64,000 nucleotides of DNA, from the NCBI GenBank assembly GCA_964460035.1, contig CAYWPG010000014.1, positions 1 to 64,000 on the forward strand. The letters run 5' to 3'. Both the position numbers and the translations under genes were made by a program. Source of the DNA: CAYWPG01 sp964460035 (GTDB lineage: Bacteria > Pseudomonadota > Gammaproteobacteria > Nitrococcales > AK92). The notes below the pieces were generated by a model. The model worked only from the letters and a program-made list of their open reading frames with translations, was not told the origin of the DNA and did no database searches. Every line of letters starts with the position of its first letter. Within the stretch, counting starts at the first letter, position 1. This document shows, in pieces, positions 17,370-25,490 of the stretch.

Positions 17370-18440
17370 GTGAGCAGTCTTAGGATCGACGCGATAACCA
17401 AGCGCTGGGACGGCAGTCCCGCGGTGGACCGAGTGAGTTTCTCGGCGGCAGCCGGCCGCTTCGTCGTGCTGCTCGGCCCCTCGGGTTGCGGCAAGTCCAC
17501 CACGCTGCGGATGATCGCCGGACTGGAAACGCCGGACGAAGGCCGGATTTTCATAGGCGAGCGCGATGTCACCGATCTGCCGCCCGCCGAACGCGGCCTG
17601 TCCATGGTGTTCCAGTCATACGCGCTGTTTCCGCACCTGACGGTGGCAGAGAACATTGTCTTCGGTCTGCGCGTACGCAATGTCCCGCGCGCGGAGCGCG
17701 AGCGCCGCCTGCGCAAAGTCGCCCACATGACCAGTCTCGATGAGCTGCTCTCGCGCAAGCCGGCGCAGCTCTCGGGCGGGCAACGCCAGCGTGTTGCGCT
17801 CGCGCGGGCCATCGTCGCGGAGCACCCGGTTTGCTTGATGGATGAACCGCTATCCAATCTGGACGCCAAGCTCCGCCACGAAATGCGCGTCGAGTTGCGC
17901 AAGTTGCAGCAGCAGCTGGGCATGACGGTCGTTTACGTCACGCACGATCAGATCGAAGCAATGAGCATGGCGGACGACGTCGTGCTTATGCGGGCTGGGC
18001 GCATCGAACAGGCCTCCCCGCCGCAAACGCTCTACGCCGAGCCGGCCACCACTTTCGCCGCCAGCTTTATAGGTACGCCGCCAATGAACCTGATCGCAAC
18101 CGAGGCCGGCGAGCACGGCACGGTAATCGCCGGCACCAGTATCAAAGTACCCGGCGTGATTGCGGGAGATCTGATCGGAATCCGGCCGGAGCACATCCGA
18201 CTACGCGAGCACGGTGGTGTGCCCGCCACCGCAGAAAGCACCGACTACCACGGCGCCGACACGGTACTGACAGCCGCCGTGGGCGGACAGCAAGTGCATC
18301 TGCGCCTGCCCGGTCATCTCCGCATCAACCCCGGCGAACCGCTTCACCTGTACTGGCGAGCCGAAGACACCCGTCTGTTCGACGCTGCCAGCGGTCGGCG
18401 CCGCGAGGCGATCGCCTCCGCCCTTGCGATGAATTACTGA
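17370..18440 (+). CDS. ugpC: sn-Glycerol-3-phosphate ABC transporter ATPase UgpC
   Basis: A 356-residue ATPase of the MalK/UgpC group. Walker A GPSGCGKS is at residues 36-43, followed by LSGGQRQRVALARAI, Walker B LMDEPLSNLD, H-loop YVTHDQ, and a C-terminal TOBE/OB regulatory part from about residue 235 (IGIRPEHIRL). GTG 17370 gives the family N-terminus; in-frame codons further upstream are not protein-like and include the Pho box. First gene of a C-B-A-E operon, whereas many genomes put ugpB first. Confidence 0.88.
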   Translation: MSSLRIDAITKRWDGSPAVDRVSFSAAAGRFVVLLGPSGCGKSTTLRMIAGLETPDEGRIFIGERDVTDLPPAERGLSMVFQSYALFPHLTVAENIVFGLRVRNVPRAERERRLRKVAHMTSLDELLSRKPAQLSGGQRQRVALARAIVAEHPVCLMDEPLSNLDAKLRHEMRVELRKLQQQLGMTVVYVTHDQIEAMSMADDVVLMRAGRIEQASPPQTLYAEPATTFAASFIGTPPMNLIATEAGEHGTVIAGTSIKVPGVIAGDLIGIRPEHIRLREHGGVPATAESTDYHGADTVLTAAVGGQQVHLRLPGHLRINPGEPLHLYWRAEDTRLFDAASGRRREAIASALAMNY

Positions 18441-18472
18441 TCCGACAACCACAACCAGACGGAGCGCATCTT

Positions 18473-19756
18473 ATGTTGCGAGTTTTCAAGAACGTGGCAC
18501 GCACCGCCGCGGCGGCAGTGCTAGGCGCAGGCATAGCGACCACGGCAGCCGCTAAGGATGTAGAACTGACGATGTACTACCCAATCGCGGTGGGCGGCCC
18601 GCTCACTCGGGTGATTGACAGCATGGTGGCGGACTTTCAGACCACGTATCCCAGCATCAAGGTCAACGCCATTTATGCCGGAAACTACGACGACACCCGC
18701 GTTAAAGCGCTAGCCGCCATACGCGCTGGCCAACCGGCACAGCTGTCGGTGCTGTTCTCAATCGATGTTTATGAGCTGATGGAACAGGACGTCATTGTCG
18801 CCTTCGACGACATTGTCGAGGCCGACGAAGATCGCGCGTGGCTGCAATCGTTCTACCCGGGCCTGATGGCGAACAGCATTATAAACGGCAAGACCTGGGG
18901 CATCCCTTTCCAGCGTTCTACCATCGTCATGTACTACAACAAGGACGCTTTCCGCGAGGCCGGCCTGGATCCGGAGCGGCCACCGCGCACCTGGAGCGAA
19001 ATGGTGGAAGCGGCCAAGCTCCTGACGCGGCCCGACGGCTCACGCTACGGTCTGATGATCCCCTCCACTGGCTATGCGTACTGGATGTTCGGCGCACTGG
19101 CCAAGCAGAACGGCGAAGTGCTGATGAGTGGGGACGGCACGCGGGTACACTTCAACAAGCCCGCAGTCGTGGAGGCGCTTCAGTTCTGGCGCGATCTGGC
19201 GGTCACCCACCGCGTGATGCCGGCCGGTACCATCGAATGGGGCACGCTGCGGCAGAACTTCCTGGAGGGCCGAACTGCCATGATGTGGCACACCACCGGC
19301 AACCTCACGGCGGTGAAGGAGGCCGCGACCTTCGATTTTGGCGTAGCGATGCTGCCGGGGAACAAGGAACCTGGCTCCCCCACGGGTGGCGGCAACTTCT
19401 ACATTTTCAAGAACACCACTGCGGAAGAGCGGCAAGCTGCCCTGCAGCTGATCAAATTCATGACAGCGCCGGAGCGTGCCGCCCAGTGGAGCATCGCCAC
19501 CGGCTACATGGGCGTGAGTCCGGCCTCCTATCAAACGCCCGCACTAACCGAATATCTGCGTTCCTTCCCGCCTGCCGCCGTGGCCCGCGATCAGCTGCAG
19601 TATGCTACCGCGGAGCTTTCCACCTACGAAACGGGCCGCGTCCGCAAGCTGCTCGACGACGCCATCCAAGCCGCGCTTACTGGCAACAAGACACCCCAGG
19701 CCGCGCTGGACGAGGCGCAAGCCGGCGCCATGCGACTGTTGCGCAGGTATCAGTAG
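18473..19756 (+). CDS. ugpB: sn-Glycerol-3-phosphate-binding periplasmic protein UgpB
   Basis: A 427-residue extracellular solute-binding protein family 1 member with a signal peptide (cleavage after TTAAA near residue 27). It shares with UgpB the stretches PSIKVNAIYAGNYD, MYYNKDAFREAGLDPERPP and the C-terminal KTPQAALDEA. It binds glycerol-3-phosphate or glycerophosphodiesters in the periplasm for the UgpAEC transporter. GGAG lies upstream of ATG 18473, 32 bases after ugpC. Confidence 0.87.
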   Translation: MLRVFKNVARTAAAAVLGAGIATTAAAKDVELTMYYPIAVGGPLTRVIDSMVADFQTTYPSIKVNAIYAGNYDDTRVKALAAIRAGQPAQLSVLFSIDVYELMEQDVIVAFDDIVEADEDRAWLQSFYPGLMANSIINGKTWGIPFQRSTIVMYYNKDAFREAGLDPERPPRTWSEMVEAAKLLTRPDGSRYGLMIPSTGYAYWMFGALAKQNGEVLMSGDGTRVHFNKPAVVEALQFWRDLAVTHRVMPAGTIEWGTLRQNFLEGRTAMMWHTTGNLTAVKEAATFDFGVAMLPGNKEPGSPTGGGNFYIFKNTTAEERQAALQLIKFMTAPERAAQWSIATGYMGVSPASYQTPALTEYLRSFPPAAVARDQLQYATAELSTYETGRVRKLLDDAIQAALTGNKTPQAALDEAQAGAMRLLRRYQ

Positions 19757-19814
19757 TCAGCACTATCACGGCGGCGACCGCAGCTTTGCGCTCGCCGCCA
19801 CGCGGACCGTACGC

Positions 19815-20687
19815 ATGAACCGGCTTCATCGAATCTACGCCTGGCTGCTCCTGCTCCCGGCCCTCGTGCTGCTGGTCGCCTTTACGCACTTCCCAATCGT
19901 GCGCACAGCGATAGAGAGCACTTTTTCCAAAGGCAGCGCCAGCCGCCCGGCGCGATTCATAGGGCTTGAGAACTATGAGTTGATGCTCGCCGATCCCGTG
20001 TTCTGGAAGGTGGCGGGGAACAACCTGTTGTTCGCGCTGGGCACCGTACCGGCATCCATAGCGCTTGCGCTGCTAATGGCTCTGTGGGTAAACGGCAAAA
20101 TGCGCGGGCGGGCCTGGCTGCGCCTGGCCTACTTCACGCCGACCATCCTGCCCATGATCGCCGTCGCCAATATCTGGCTGTTCTTCTACACCCCCGGCAT
20201 AGGCTTGCTCGACCAGGCGCTGGGGCTTTTCGGGCTGCCGGGTCACAACTGGCTGGGCGATCCACATACCGTGCTCGGCAGCCTGATGGTGATGACCGTG
20301 TGGAAAGAAGCCGGTTTCTTCATGATCTTCTACCTCGCGGCGCTGCAGGCAATTCCCGCCGAACTCAAAGAGGCCGCGACTCTGGAAGGCGCCGGCCGCT
20401 TCACGTATCTGCGGCGTGTCTTGCTGCCCCTGCTGATGCCGACCACGCTGTTCGTGCTGATCAACGCAACCCTCAACGCCTTCAAGATGGTCGACCATCT
20501 CTTCGTTCTTACCAAGGGCGGTCCGGACAACGCGAGCAGCCTGTTGCTCTACTACATCTTCGAGAATGCTTTCTCGTTCTTCGACACGCCATATGCTGCG
20601 GCGCTTACCGTCGTGCTGCTGGCCGTGCTCGCTTCCTTGGCGACCATGAAACTGATGCTGCTGGACAAGCGAGTGCACTACCGATGA
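19815..20687 (+). CDS. ugpA: sn-Glycerol-3-phosphate ABC permease UgpA
   Basis: A 290-residue MalF-type permease with about six membrane helices. The first is YAWLLLLPALVLLVAFTHFP, and the EAA loop ELKEAATLEGAGRFTYLRRVLLP is near residues 185-207. ATG 19815 is chosen because it opens directly onto the first membrane helix; the frame extends upstream without protein character. It overlaps ugpE by four bases (ATGA). Confidence 0.87.
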   Translation: MNRLHRIYAWLLLLPALVLLVAFTHFPIVRTAIESTFSKGSASRPARFIGLENYELMLADPVFWKVAGNNLLFALGTVPASIALALLMALWVNGKMRGRAWLRLAYFTPTILPMIAVANIWLFFYTPGIGLLDQALGLFGLPGHNWLGDPHTVLGSLMVMTVWKEAGFFMIFYLAALQAIPAELKEAATLEGAGRFTYLRRVLLPLLMPTTLFVLINATLNAFKMVDHLFVLTKGGPDNASSLLLYYIFENAFSFFDTPYAAALTVVLLAVLASLATMKLMLLDKRVHYR

Positions 20688-21493
20688 TCCACTCTAGCCG
20701 CCTGCTCGAAACCACGGCCGCCTGGCTGTTAGCCTTGCTCTGGATCGCGCCGTTGCTCTACGCGGTCTGGGCGGCTGTGCATCCGCCGCAATACGCCGTA
20801 CGCTTCGAGCTGCTCGCTCCGCTCACGCTGGACAACTTCCTGCGCGCCTGGGAATTCGCCCCTTTCGGCCGCTACTTTCTCAACACCTTCGTGCTGGTGA
20901 GCAGCGTGCTGATCGCCCAGCTCGTGCTCGGCACCCTGGCCGCTTTCGCCTTCGCACGATTCGAGTTCGCGGGCCGCGATGCCCTGTTCATCTTCGTGCT
21001 GGTCCAACTGATGATCGTGCCGGAGGTATTGATCGTAGAAAACTATCGGACGATGGCGCGGCTGGGGCTGGTGGACTCGATTCTCGCCATCGGCCTGCCT
21101 TACATGGCTAGCGCCTTCTGTATTTTCCTGCTGCGGCAGACATTCAAGACCGTGCCGCGGGAGCTCGAGGAGGCGGCCCGCATCGAAGGCTGCGGTTGGC
21201 TGGGCGCGCTCTGGCGGGTGTACGTGCCATTAGGCCGACCAACATTCGTCGCTTTCGGACTCGTGTCGATCAGTCATCACTGGAATAACTTCCTGTGGCC
21301 GCTGGTCATCACCAACTCGGTGGAAACGCGGCCGCTGACAGTGGGCTTGGCCATATTTGGCGCACCGGAATCAGGCGTCGACTGGTCCATGATTTCGGCG
21401 GCAACGCTAATGACGGTGCTGCCACTGCTGCTCGCCTTCCTACTCTTTCAGCGGCAGTTCGTCGCGTCGTTCATGCACGCAGGAATCAAATGA
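20684..21493 (+). CDS. ugpE: sn-Glycerol-3-phosphate ABC permease UgpE
   Basis: A 269-residue MalG-type permease. The first helix is AAWLLALLWIAPLLYAVWAA, and the EAA loop ELEEAARIEGCGWLGALWRV is near residues 160-180. It completes the UgpABCE importer with the preceding genes. No ugpQ phosphodiesterase gene follows; the next 470 bases are regulatory and noncoding. Confidence 0.87.
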   Translation: MIHSSRLLETTAAWLLALLWIAPLLYAVWAAVHPPQYAVRFELLAPLTLDNFLRAWEFAPFGRYFLNTFVLVSSVLIAQLVLGTLAAFAFARFEFAGRDALFIFVLVQLMIVPEVLIVENYRTMARLGLVDSILAIGLPYMASAFCIFLLRQTFKTVPRELEEAARIEGCGWLGALWRVYVPLGRPTFVAFGLVSISHHWNNFLWPLVITNSVETRPLTVGLAIFGAPESGVDWSMISAATLMTVLPLLLAFLLFQRQFVASFMHAGIK

Positions 21494-21548
21494 TCCGGCG
21501 CGGCGTCCTTATCTGGGATCGATAGTCCGAAGCGGGGCTAGGCACGCA

Positions 21549-21588
21549 CTGTCACCGCGCCGTCACCTAGCCGTCGTGCTCCTGTCAC
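21549..21588 (+). promoter_or_regulatory. Pho box A, driving a noncoding segment
   Basis: Four heptamers at exact 11-base period: CTGTCAC (21549), CCGTCAC (21560), CCGTCGT (21571), CTGTCAC (21582). This is the best-conserved Pho box of the window. CATTGT, a possible -10, starts ten bases after the last copy. An intrinsic terminator at 21825 lies between this box and the next gene, so its transcript would be short. Confidence 0.72.
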
Positions 21589-21604
21589 CAAGCCCGGGCA
21601 TTGT

Positions 21605-21852
21605 TGATCCCAGAGGCTGCGCGGACCGTCGACTGCAGCCTTACCGACTGCACAGGGAAGTGCGGTAGCGTTGCGTGCCTAAAGCGCAAGGATCGCGCAC
21701 GCGGCACCTCGCCACGGAGTGGCGTGCGGAAGGAATACCGGCAACGCCGAGAATGACAAGCAGAATGGCAAGTACAACAACAGGCCCTTGCCCTGCAGGG
21801 ACGCAGCGGCAACATCCGCTCTTGAACGGGACCGCTGGGTCCCGTTTTTCTT
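21605..21852 (+). ncRNA. Candidate phosphate-regulated small RNA
   Basis: The roughly 240 bases between Pho box A and the intrinsic terminator carry no convincing protein. The few ATG frames run through the terminator or lack protein character. The segment can fold: CGCCAC-GGA-GTGGCG near 21713-21728 and the terminal hairpin. A separate Pho box for olsF begins 20 bases after the terminator, so this unit seems self-contained. Exact 5' end and existence are predictions. An alternative is an attenuated leader of olsF. Confidence 0.45.
21825..21852 (+). terminator. Intrinsic terminator before olsF
   Basis: AACGGGAC and GTCCCGTT form a perfect 8-bp stem around the loop CGCTGG, followed by TTTCTTT. 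This is the form of a rho-independent terminator on the plus strand. Confidence 0.8.
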
Positions 21853-21871
21853 TGCAGCCTGGCGATCGCTA

Positions 21872-21911
21872 CGGTCGTCGTTCTGTCATCTCTCTGCAAC
21901 CGAACTGCAAG
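21872..21911 (+). promoter_or_regulatory. Pho box B upstream of olsF
   Basis: Heptamers at 11-base period: CGGTCGT (21872), CTGTCAT (21883, perfect), CTGCAAC (21894), CTGCAAG (21905). Ten bases after the last copy is TAAGCT (21922), a plausible -10. The olsF start is at 21962 with AGGAG ahead of it. Ornithine lipid synthesis is phosphate-controlled in many bacteria, which supports PhoB control here. Confidence 0.65.
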
Positions 21912-21961
21912 GCGCGCATCCTAAGCTTGCGGCGAACCACGGTTATACACAGGAGCCGAAC

Positions 21962-23752
21962 ATGCAAGGCCCAAGCTGCGCCAGCCCCTTCCGCATCAAC
22001 GGTTCACTGGCTGGGCTTCGAGCCCGCCCAATCGAGTCGTTACTCGAACACTTGAGCGGCCTGCGTACCCTGGAAAGGGCTTACGACCGCCATGCTCGCG
22101 GATGCGATGTGGACGCCTTCGTTGGGGCAGCCTTGCATTGGTTACGGGCTACAGCCTGCGTGGACGAGCAGGAGCTCACCAGTATTCCCCGCGCCGGTGG
22201 CACCATAGTGGTAGCCAACCATCCGTTCGGTGCCCTCGACGGTCTCCTGCTCGCGCAGCTGCTGCGGCGGATACGTCCCGACGTACGTTTCCTCGCCAAT
22301 TCGATGCTCGCCCGCATCCCCGAGCTTGCGCCCCTGCTCATCGGTGTCGATCCGTTCGGCGGCGAGCGCGCGCGTGCGGCTAACATGGCGCCGCTACGGC
22401 AGGCAGTACAGTGGGTACGGCAAGGCGGCCTGCTGGTGATCTTCCCGGCAGGAGAGGTTTCCCACTGGCAGCGCAAACACAAGGGTATCGCCGACCCCGA
22501 CTGGCATTCCGCGGCCGCGCGGATCGTCGCCCGCACCAAGGCGCCGGTCGTTCCCGTGTACATCGCAGGCCGCAACAGCTTCACCTTTCAGCTGGCGTCG
22601 CTGATTCATCCGCGCATGCGCACCCTGCTGCTCGCGCGCGAACTGCTCAACAAAGCCGGCAGGACGGTCCGCATTCGGATCGGTCATGCCGTACAAGCCG
22701 AGTGGCTGGCTGGATTGGCACCCGAGGAGCTGCTGGCTTTGCTGCGCCTGCGCTGCTATGCGCTGGCCGACACTCCCGGCCAGTCGGCTGCATGCGCCGG
22801 CGCGGAGCTAGCCCCTCCGGGCGACCCAACTGCCCTGGCAGCCGAGGTAGCGGCCCTGAAGCCGTCGGCCTGCCTGCTCAGCCAGGGACCGCTAAGCGTT
22901 TATTGCGCCGATGCCCAGCAGATTCCGCAGCTGCTGCAAGAGATAGGCCGCTTGCGCGAAATTACGTTCCGTGCAGCCGGCGAAGGAACCGGCCGCAGCC
23001 GCGACATCGATCTGTACGATAGTTACTACCGGCATCTTTTCGTGTGGAACCGAGAGCGCAAGGAAGTCGTCGGCGCCTATCGGCTGGGCGAAGCGGACCG
23101 CATCGTCGCCAAATACGGCCACAGACGCCTTTACACCCGCTCCCTGTTCCACTACGGGCGTAATCTGCTCGGGCAGCTCAATCCCGCCCTGGAGCTTGGC
23201 CGCTCTTTCATTCGGCCAGAGTATCAGCGCCAATTCGCGCCGCTACTGCTACTGTGGAAAGGCATAGGCGCGTTTGTAGCGGCCAATCCGCGCTACAAGG
23301 TCCTATTCGGGCCAGTAAGCATCAGCGCGGATTACGGCGACGCGTCGCGGCAACTGATCGTGGATTTTCTGCGCGCTCACAACCAGCAGCCGGAACTTGC
23401 CCGGCAGGTGCGGCCGCGGCGCCGCTTCAAGAGCGCCGCAGCACTCAGAGCCGGCGCACTGCCTATCCCCAGCGACCTGGAGCAGGTATCGCGGCTGCTC
23501 GAACAGCTGGAACGCGATGGCAAGGGGATGCCGATCCTGCTGCGACAGTATCTGAAGCTGGGCGGCAAAGTGCTGGGCTTCAATGTCGACCCGGCCTTCG
23601 CCAACGCGCTGGATGCGCTGATCATGGTGGACCTAACGCGCACCGACCCCAAGGTGCTGGTCCGCTATATGGGCGAAGCGGGCGCGGCCCGGTTCCTCGC
23701 GTATCAGCGCACCGTGGGCGGTTTCGACACCGCAGCTGTGGCCGCTGGGTAA
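21962..23752 (+). CDS. olsF: Bifunctional ornithine lipid synthase (OlsF type)
   Basis: A 596-residue fusion of two acyltransferases. Residues about 60-290 are a PlsC-like O-acyltransferase (ANHPFGALDG with His87 and Asp93, then FPAGEVS). Residues about 310-590 resemble OlsB N-acyltransferases (YDSYYRHLFVWN, LELGRSFIRPEYQ, LLLLWKGIGAFV, YKVLFGPVSIS). OlsF enzymes make ornithine lipid by acylating ornithine on the amino group, then esterifying the 3-hydroxy fatty acid. These phosphorus-free lipids replace phospholipids when phosphate is scarce. ATG 21962 follows AGGAG. The hydrophilic stretch before residue 60 and the exact amino acid substrate are uncertain. Confidence 0.8.
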   Translation: MQGPSCASPFRINGSLAGLRARPIESLLEHLSGLRTLERAYDRHARGCDVDAFVGAALHWLRATACVDEQELTSIPRAGGTIVVANHPFGALDGLLLAQLLRRIRPDVRFLANSMLARIPELAPLLIGVDPFGGERARAANMAPLRQAVQWVRQGGLLVIFPAGEVSHWQRKHKGIADPDWHSAAARIVARTKAPVVPVYIAGRNSFTFQLASLIHPRMRTLLLARELLNKAGRTVRIRIGHAVQAEWLAGLAPEELLALLRLRCYALADTPGQSAACAGAELAPPGDPTALAAEVAALKPSACLLSQGPLSVYCADAQQIPQLLQEIGRLREITFRAAGEGTGRSRDIDLYDSYYRHLFVWNRERKEVVGAYRLGEADRIVAKYGHRRLYTRSLFHYGRNLLGQLNPALELGRSFIRPEYQRQFAPLLLLWKGIGAFVAANPRYKVLFGPVSISADYGDASRQLIVDFLRAHNQQPELARQVRPRRRFKSAAALRAGALPIPSDLEQVSRLLEQLERDGKGMPILLRQYLKLGGKVLGFNVDPAFANALDALIMVDLTRTDPKVLVRYMGEAGAARFLAYQRTVGGFDTAAVAAG

Positions 23753-23773
23753 GAAACGCAGCGGCCACAGCTG
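23733..23773. terminator. 15-bp perfect inverted repeat spanning the olsF stop
   Basis: CAGCTGTGGCCGCTG (inside the last olsF codons) is exactly complementary to CAGCGGCCACAGCTG 11 bases later. It sits between the convergent olsF and CPBP genes and is symmetric, so it can end transcription from both sides, although T-runs are absent. Confidence 0.65.
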
Positions 23774-23786
23774 CCGGAGGCCTCGT

Positions 23787-24419
23787 TCAGAAGCTTTGGA
23801 AGGCGCTGTGAAAGAACTGTCCAGTGCCTATGGTGAAGATGACGGCGCCGTACAAGCTATGCTCCAGCACCACCAGACGCAGCGATCCGCTCGCACGGTA
23901 GGTCTGGCTGAAGAACCAGCCGCCTATCAGCGTCAACGCGACCGCCAGCACGTTGTCGAACACGATATGCAGCCAGGCGAAGGCGAGCGCGCTGCTAGCG
24001 ATCCAGCCGTCGCGCCCCGCGAACAAGGCGCGGTAGCGTAAACGATAAAAGTGGCGATAGATCAGCTCCTGCGGGTAGACCGAGAAAATCGGATAACTCA
24101 CCAGCAACACTGCCCACAGGGTCGTGTGCCGTTGCGGCAGATCGAACAGGCGCTCGGGCAGCAGCCATGCGATCGCTGCCAGCAGCGCTGCCGTACACAC
24201 TCCGAAGCGGACCAGCATTGGTCCCAGCCAGGCCCGTTCCAGCGTTCGCAGCGGCCCCAGCCAATGCCGCCACGCGGCCCGCGGGCGACGCCCCCCGGCA
24301 ACCAGCGCGGGTAGTGCAACCGCTGCCAACAAATAGGGCCACCATGCCGGCGGCACCCACCAGCGCACAGCCAGCGGCCCCCCTACGAACACCACCACCC
24401 ATTCGCTCCAGCGCCGCAT
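23787..24419 (-). CDS. CPBP family intramembrane metalloprotease-like protein
   Basis: A 210-residue membrane protein with about six hydrophobic segments. It carries the CPBP/Abi motifs: PQELIYRHFYRLRY near residues 116-129, AWLHIVFDN near 148-156 and EHSLYGAV near 188. In the canonical first motif two glutamates precede xxxR; here the first is Gln, a variant seen in bacterial members. Such proteins are membrane proteases or of unknown activity. It is the only minus-strand gene inside the lipid-remodelling cluster and is divergent from plcP; a role there is unproven. Confidence 0.75.
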   Translation of the reverse strand: MRRWSEWVVVFVGGPLAVRWWVPPAWWPYLLAAVALPALVAGGRRPRAAWRHWLGPLRTLERAWLGPMLVRFGVCTAALLAAIAWLLPERLFDLPQRHTTLWAVLLVSYPIFSVYPQELIYRHFYRLRYRALFAGRDGWIASSALAFAWLHIVFDNVLAVALTLIGGWFFSQTYRASGSLRLVVLEHSLYGAVIFTIGTGQFFHSAFQSF

Positions 24420-24466
24420 TCTTCTTTCACGACCGCGGTTAAGTTGCTGCCTTCAGAAGTGGGGCC

Positions 24467-24506
24467 GTGTCACAGAAACGCCATTCCGGCGTCACCTGAT
24501 TCTCAT
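24467..24506 (+). promoter_or_regulatory. Pho box upstream of plcP
   Basis: Heptamers at 11-base period: GTGTCAC (24467), ACGCCAT (24478), GCGTCAC (24489), TTCTCAT (24500). The copies are degenerate, but the period is exact and each ends in CAT or CAC. CAGAGT lies ten bases after the last copy. The plcP start is 178 bases downstream, so a long leader is implied. Confidence 0.55.
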
Positions 24507-24683
24507 ACGGCTTGCGCAGAGTAAGCGCATGCACCCGCTCGCCCATCCGATGCATGCGAGCGTCGGTGCAGGCCCCGAAGGTACAGGGAGGCCGATAAAG
24601 ACTTTTCTCGGCGGCCCGGGAGTACTGACGGCGGCTATCTCCAATTGCCTATAGCGACCAAGCCTCGCTCACGGAGGTAGTTC

Positions 24684-25490
24684 ATGAGCACACTGACGAC
24701 CCTGCCCAGCCGGCGCTATAGAACGGTGTTCATTTCCGATGTTCACCTGGGCTATCGAGGCTGCGCGGCGGACCACCTGCTCGACTTCCTGACCCGAACA
24801 CAGTGCGAGCAGCTCTATCTGGTTGGCGATATTTTCGATATCTGGGAGATGCAGCGCCGCGGGCTGTACTGGCCCAAGAGCCACAGTGACGTTGTCAGGG
24901 CCATCCTGCGCAAAGCCGCGAACGGCACCCGCGTGATCTACATCCCGGGCAATCACGACGAACTGCTGCGCGAGTACGTTGGCGCTCATGTGCTGGGCGT
25001 GGAGATTCGCCGCAACGCCATACACCGCACAGCCGACGGGCGGCGCCTGCTGGTCACCCACGGCGATGAATTCGACGCCGCGGTACAAGCAAGCCGGTTC
25101 ATCGCCCGCATGGGGAGCCGAATGTACGACCAGCTGCTGCGACTGAACTACCAACTCAATGCGCTGCGGCGGCGGCTTGGCTTCGCGCCCTGGTCGCTTG
25201 CAAGCCATATCAAGAACAGGGTCAAGAACGCGGTGGCCTACATCGAAAGTTTCGAACGCGCAGCGGCGCACGAAGCACGTCGCCACCAGGTCGACGGCTT
25301 GATCTGCGGCCACATACACAGTCCGCGGATCGCCGAGTTCGATGGTGTCCTGTACTGCAACGACGGCGACTGGGTGGAGAGCTGCAGCGCGCTGGCGGAG
25401 CGCCACGACGGCAGCCTGGTGCTAGTGGACTGGCTGCAGGAAGGCGCTGCCACGGATGTTCGGACCGCCCCGGAGGTGCAGGCGGCGTGA
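24684..25490 (+). CDS. plcP: PlcP-type phospholipase C (metallophosphoesterase)
   Basis: A 268-residue calcineurin-like phosphoesterase. The metal site is complete: Asp19 and His21 (SDVHLG), Asp49 (GDIFD), Asn90-His91-Asp92 (GNHDE), a later THGDEFD, and His210/His212 (GHIHSP). These enzymes are often labelled UDP-2,3-diacylglucosamine hydrolase (LpxH-like). Here the four-base overlap with a lipid-type glycosyltransferase and the upstream Pho box fit PlcP, which removes the phosphate headgroup of phospholipids to give diacylglycerol during phosphate starvation. GGAGG precedes ATG 24684. LpxH-like activity cannot be excluded by sequence alone. Confidence 0.75.
   Translation: MSTLTTLPSRRYRTVFISDVHLGYRGCAADHLLDFLTRTQCEQLYLVGDIFDIWEMQRRGLYWPKSHSDVVRAILRKAANGTRVIYIPGNHDELLREYVGAHVLGVEIRRNAIHRTADGRRLLVTHGDEFDAAVQASRFIARMGSRMYDQLLRLNYQLNALRRRLGFAPWSLASHIKNRVKNAVAYIESFERAAAHEARRHQVDGLICGHIHSPRIAEFDGVLYCNDGDWVESCSALAERHDGSLVLVDWLQEGAATDVRTAPEVQAA

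Noticed and set aside
20084..20683. Upstream extension of the ugpE frame through ugpA
   Set aside because: Arg/Ala-rich text typical of an out-of-frame read; UgpE begins at ATG 20684 with a membrane helix.
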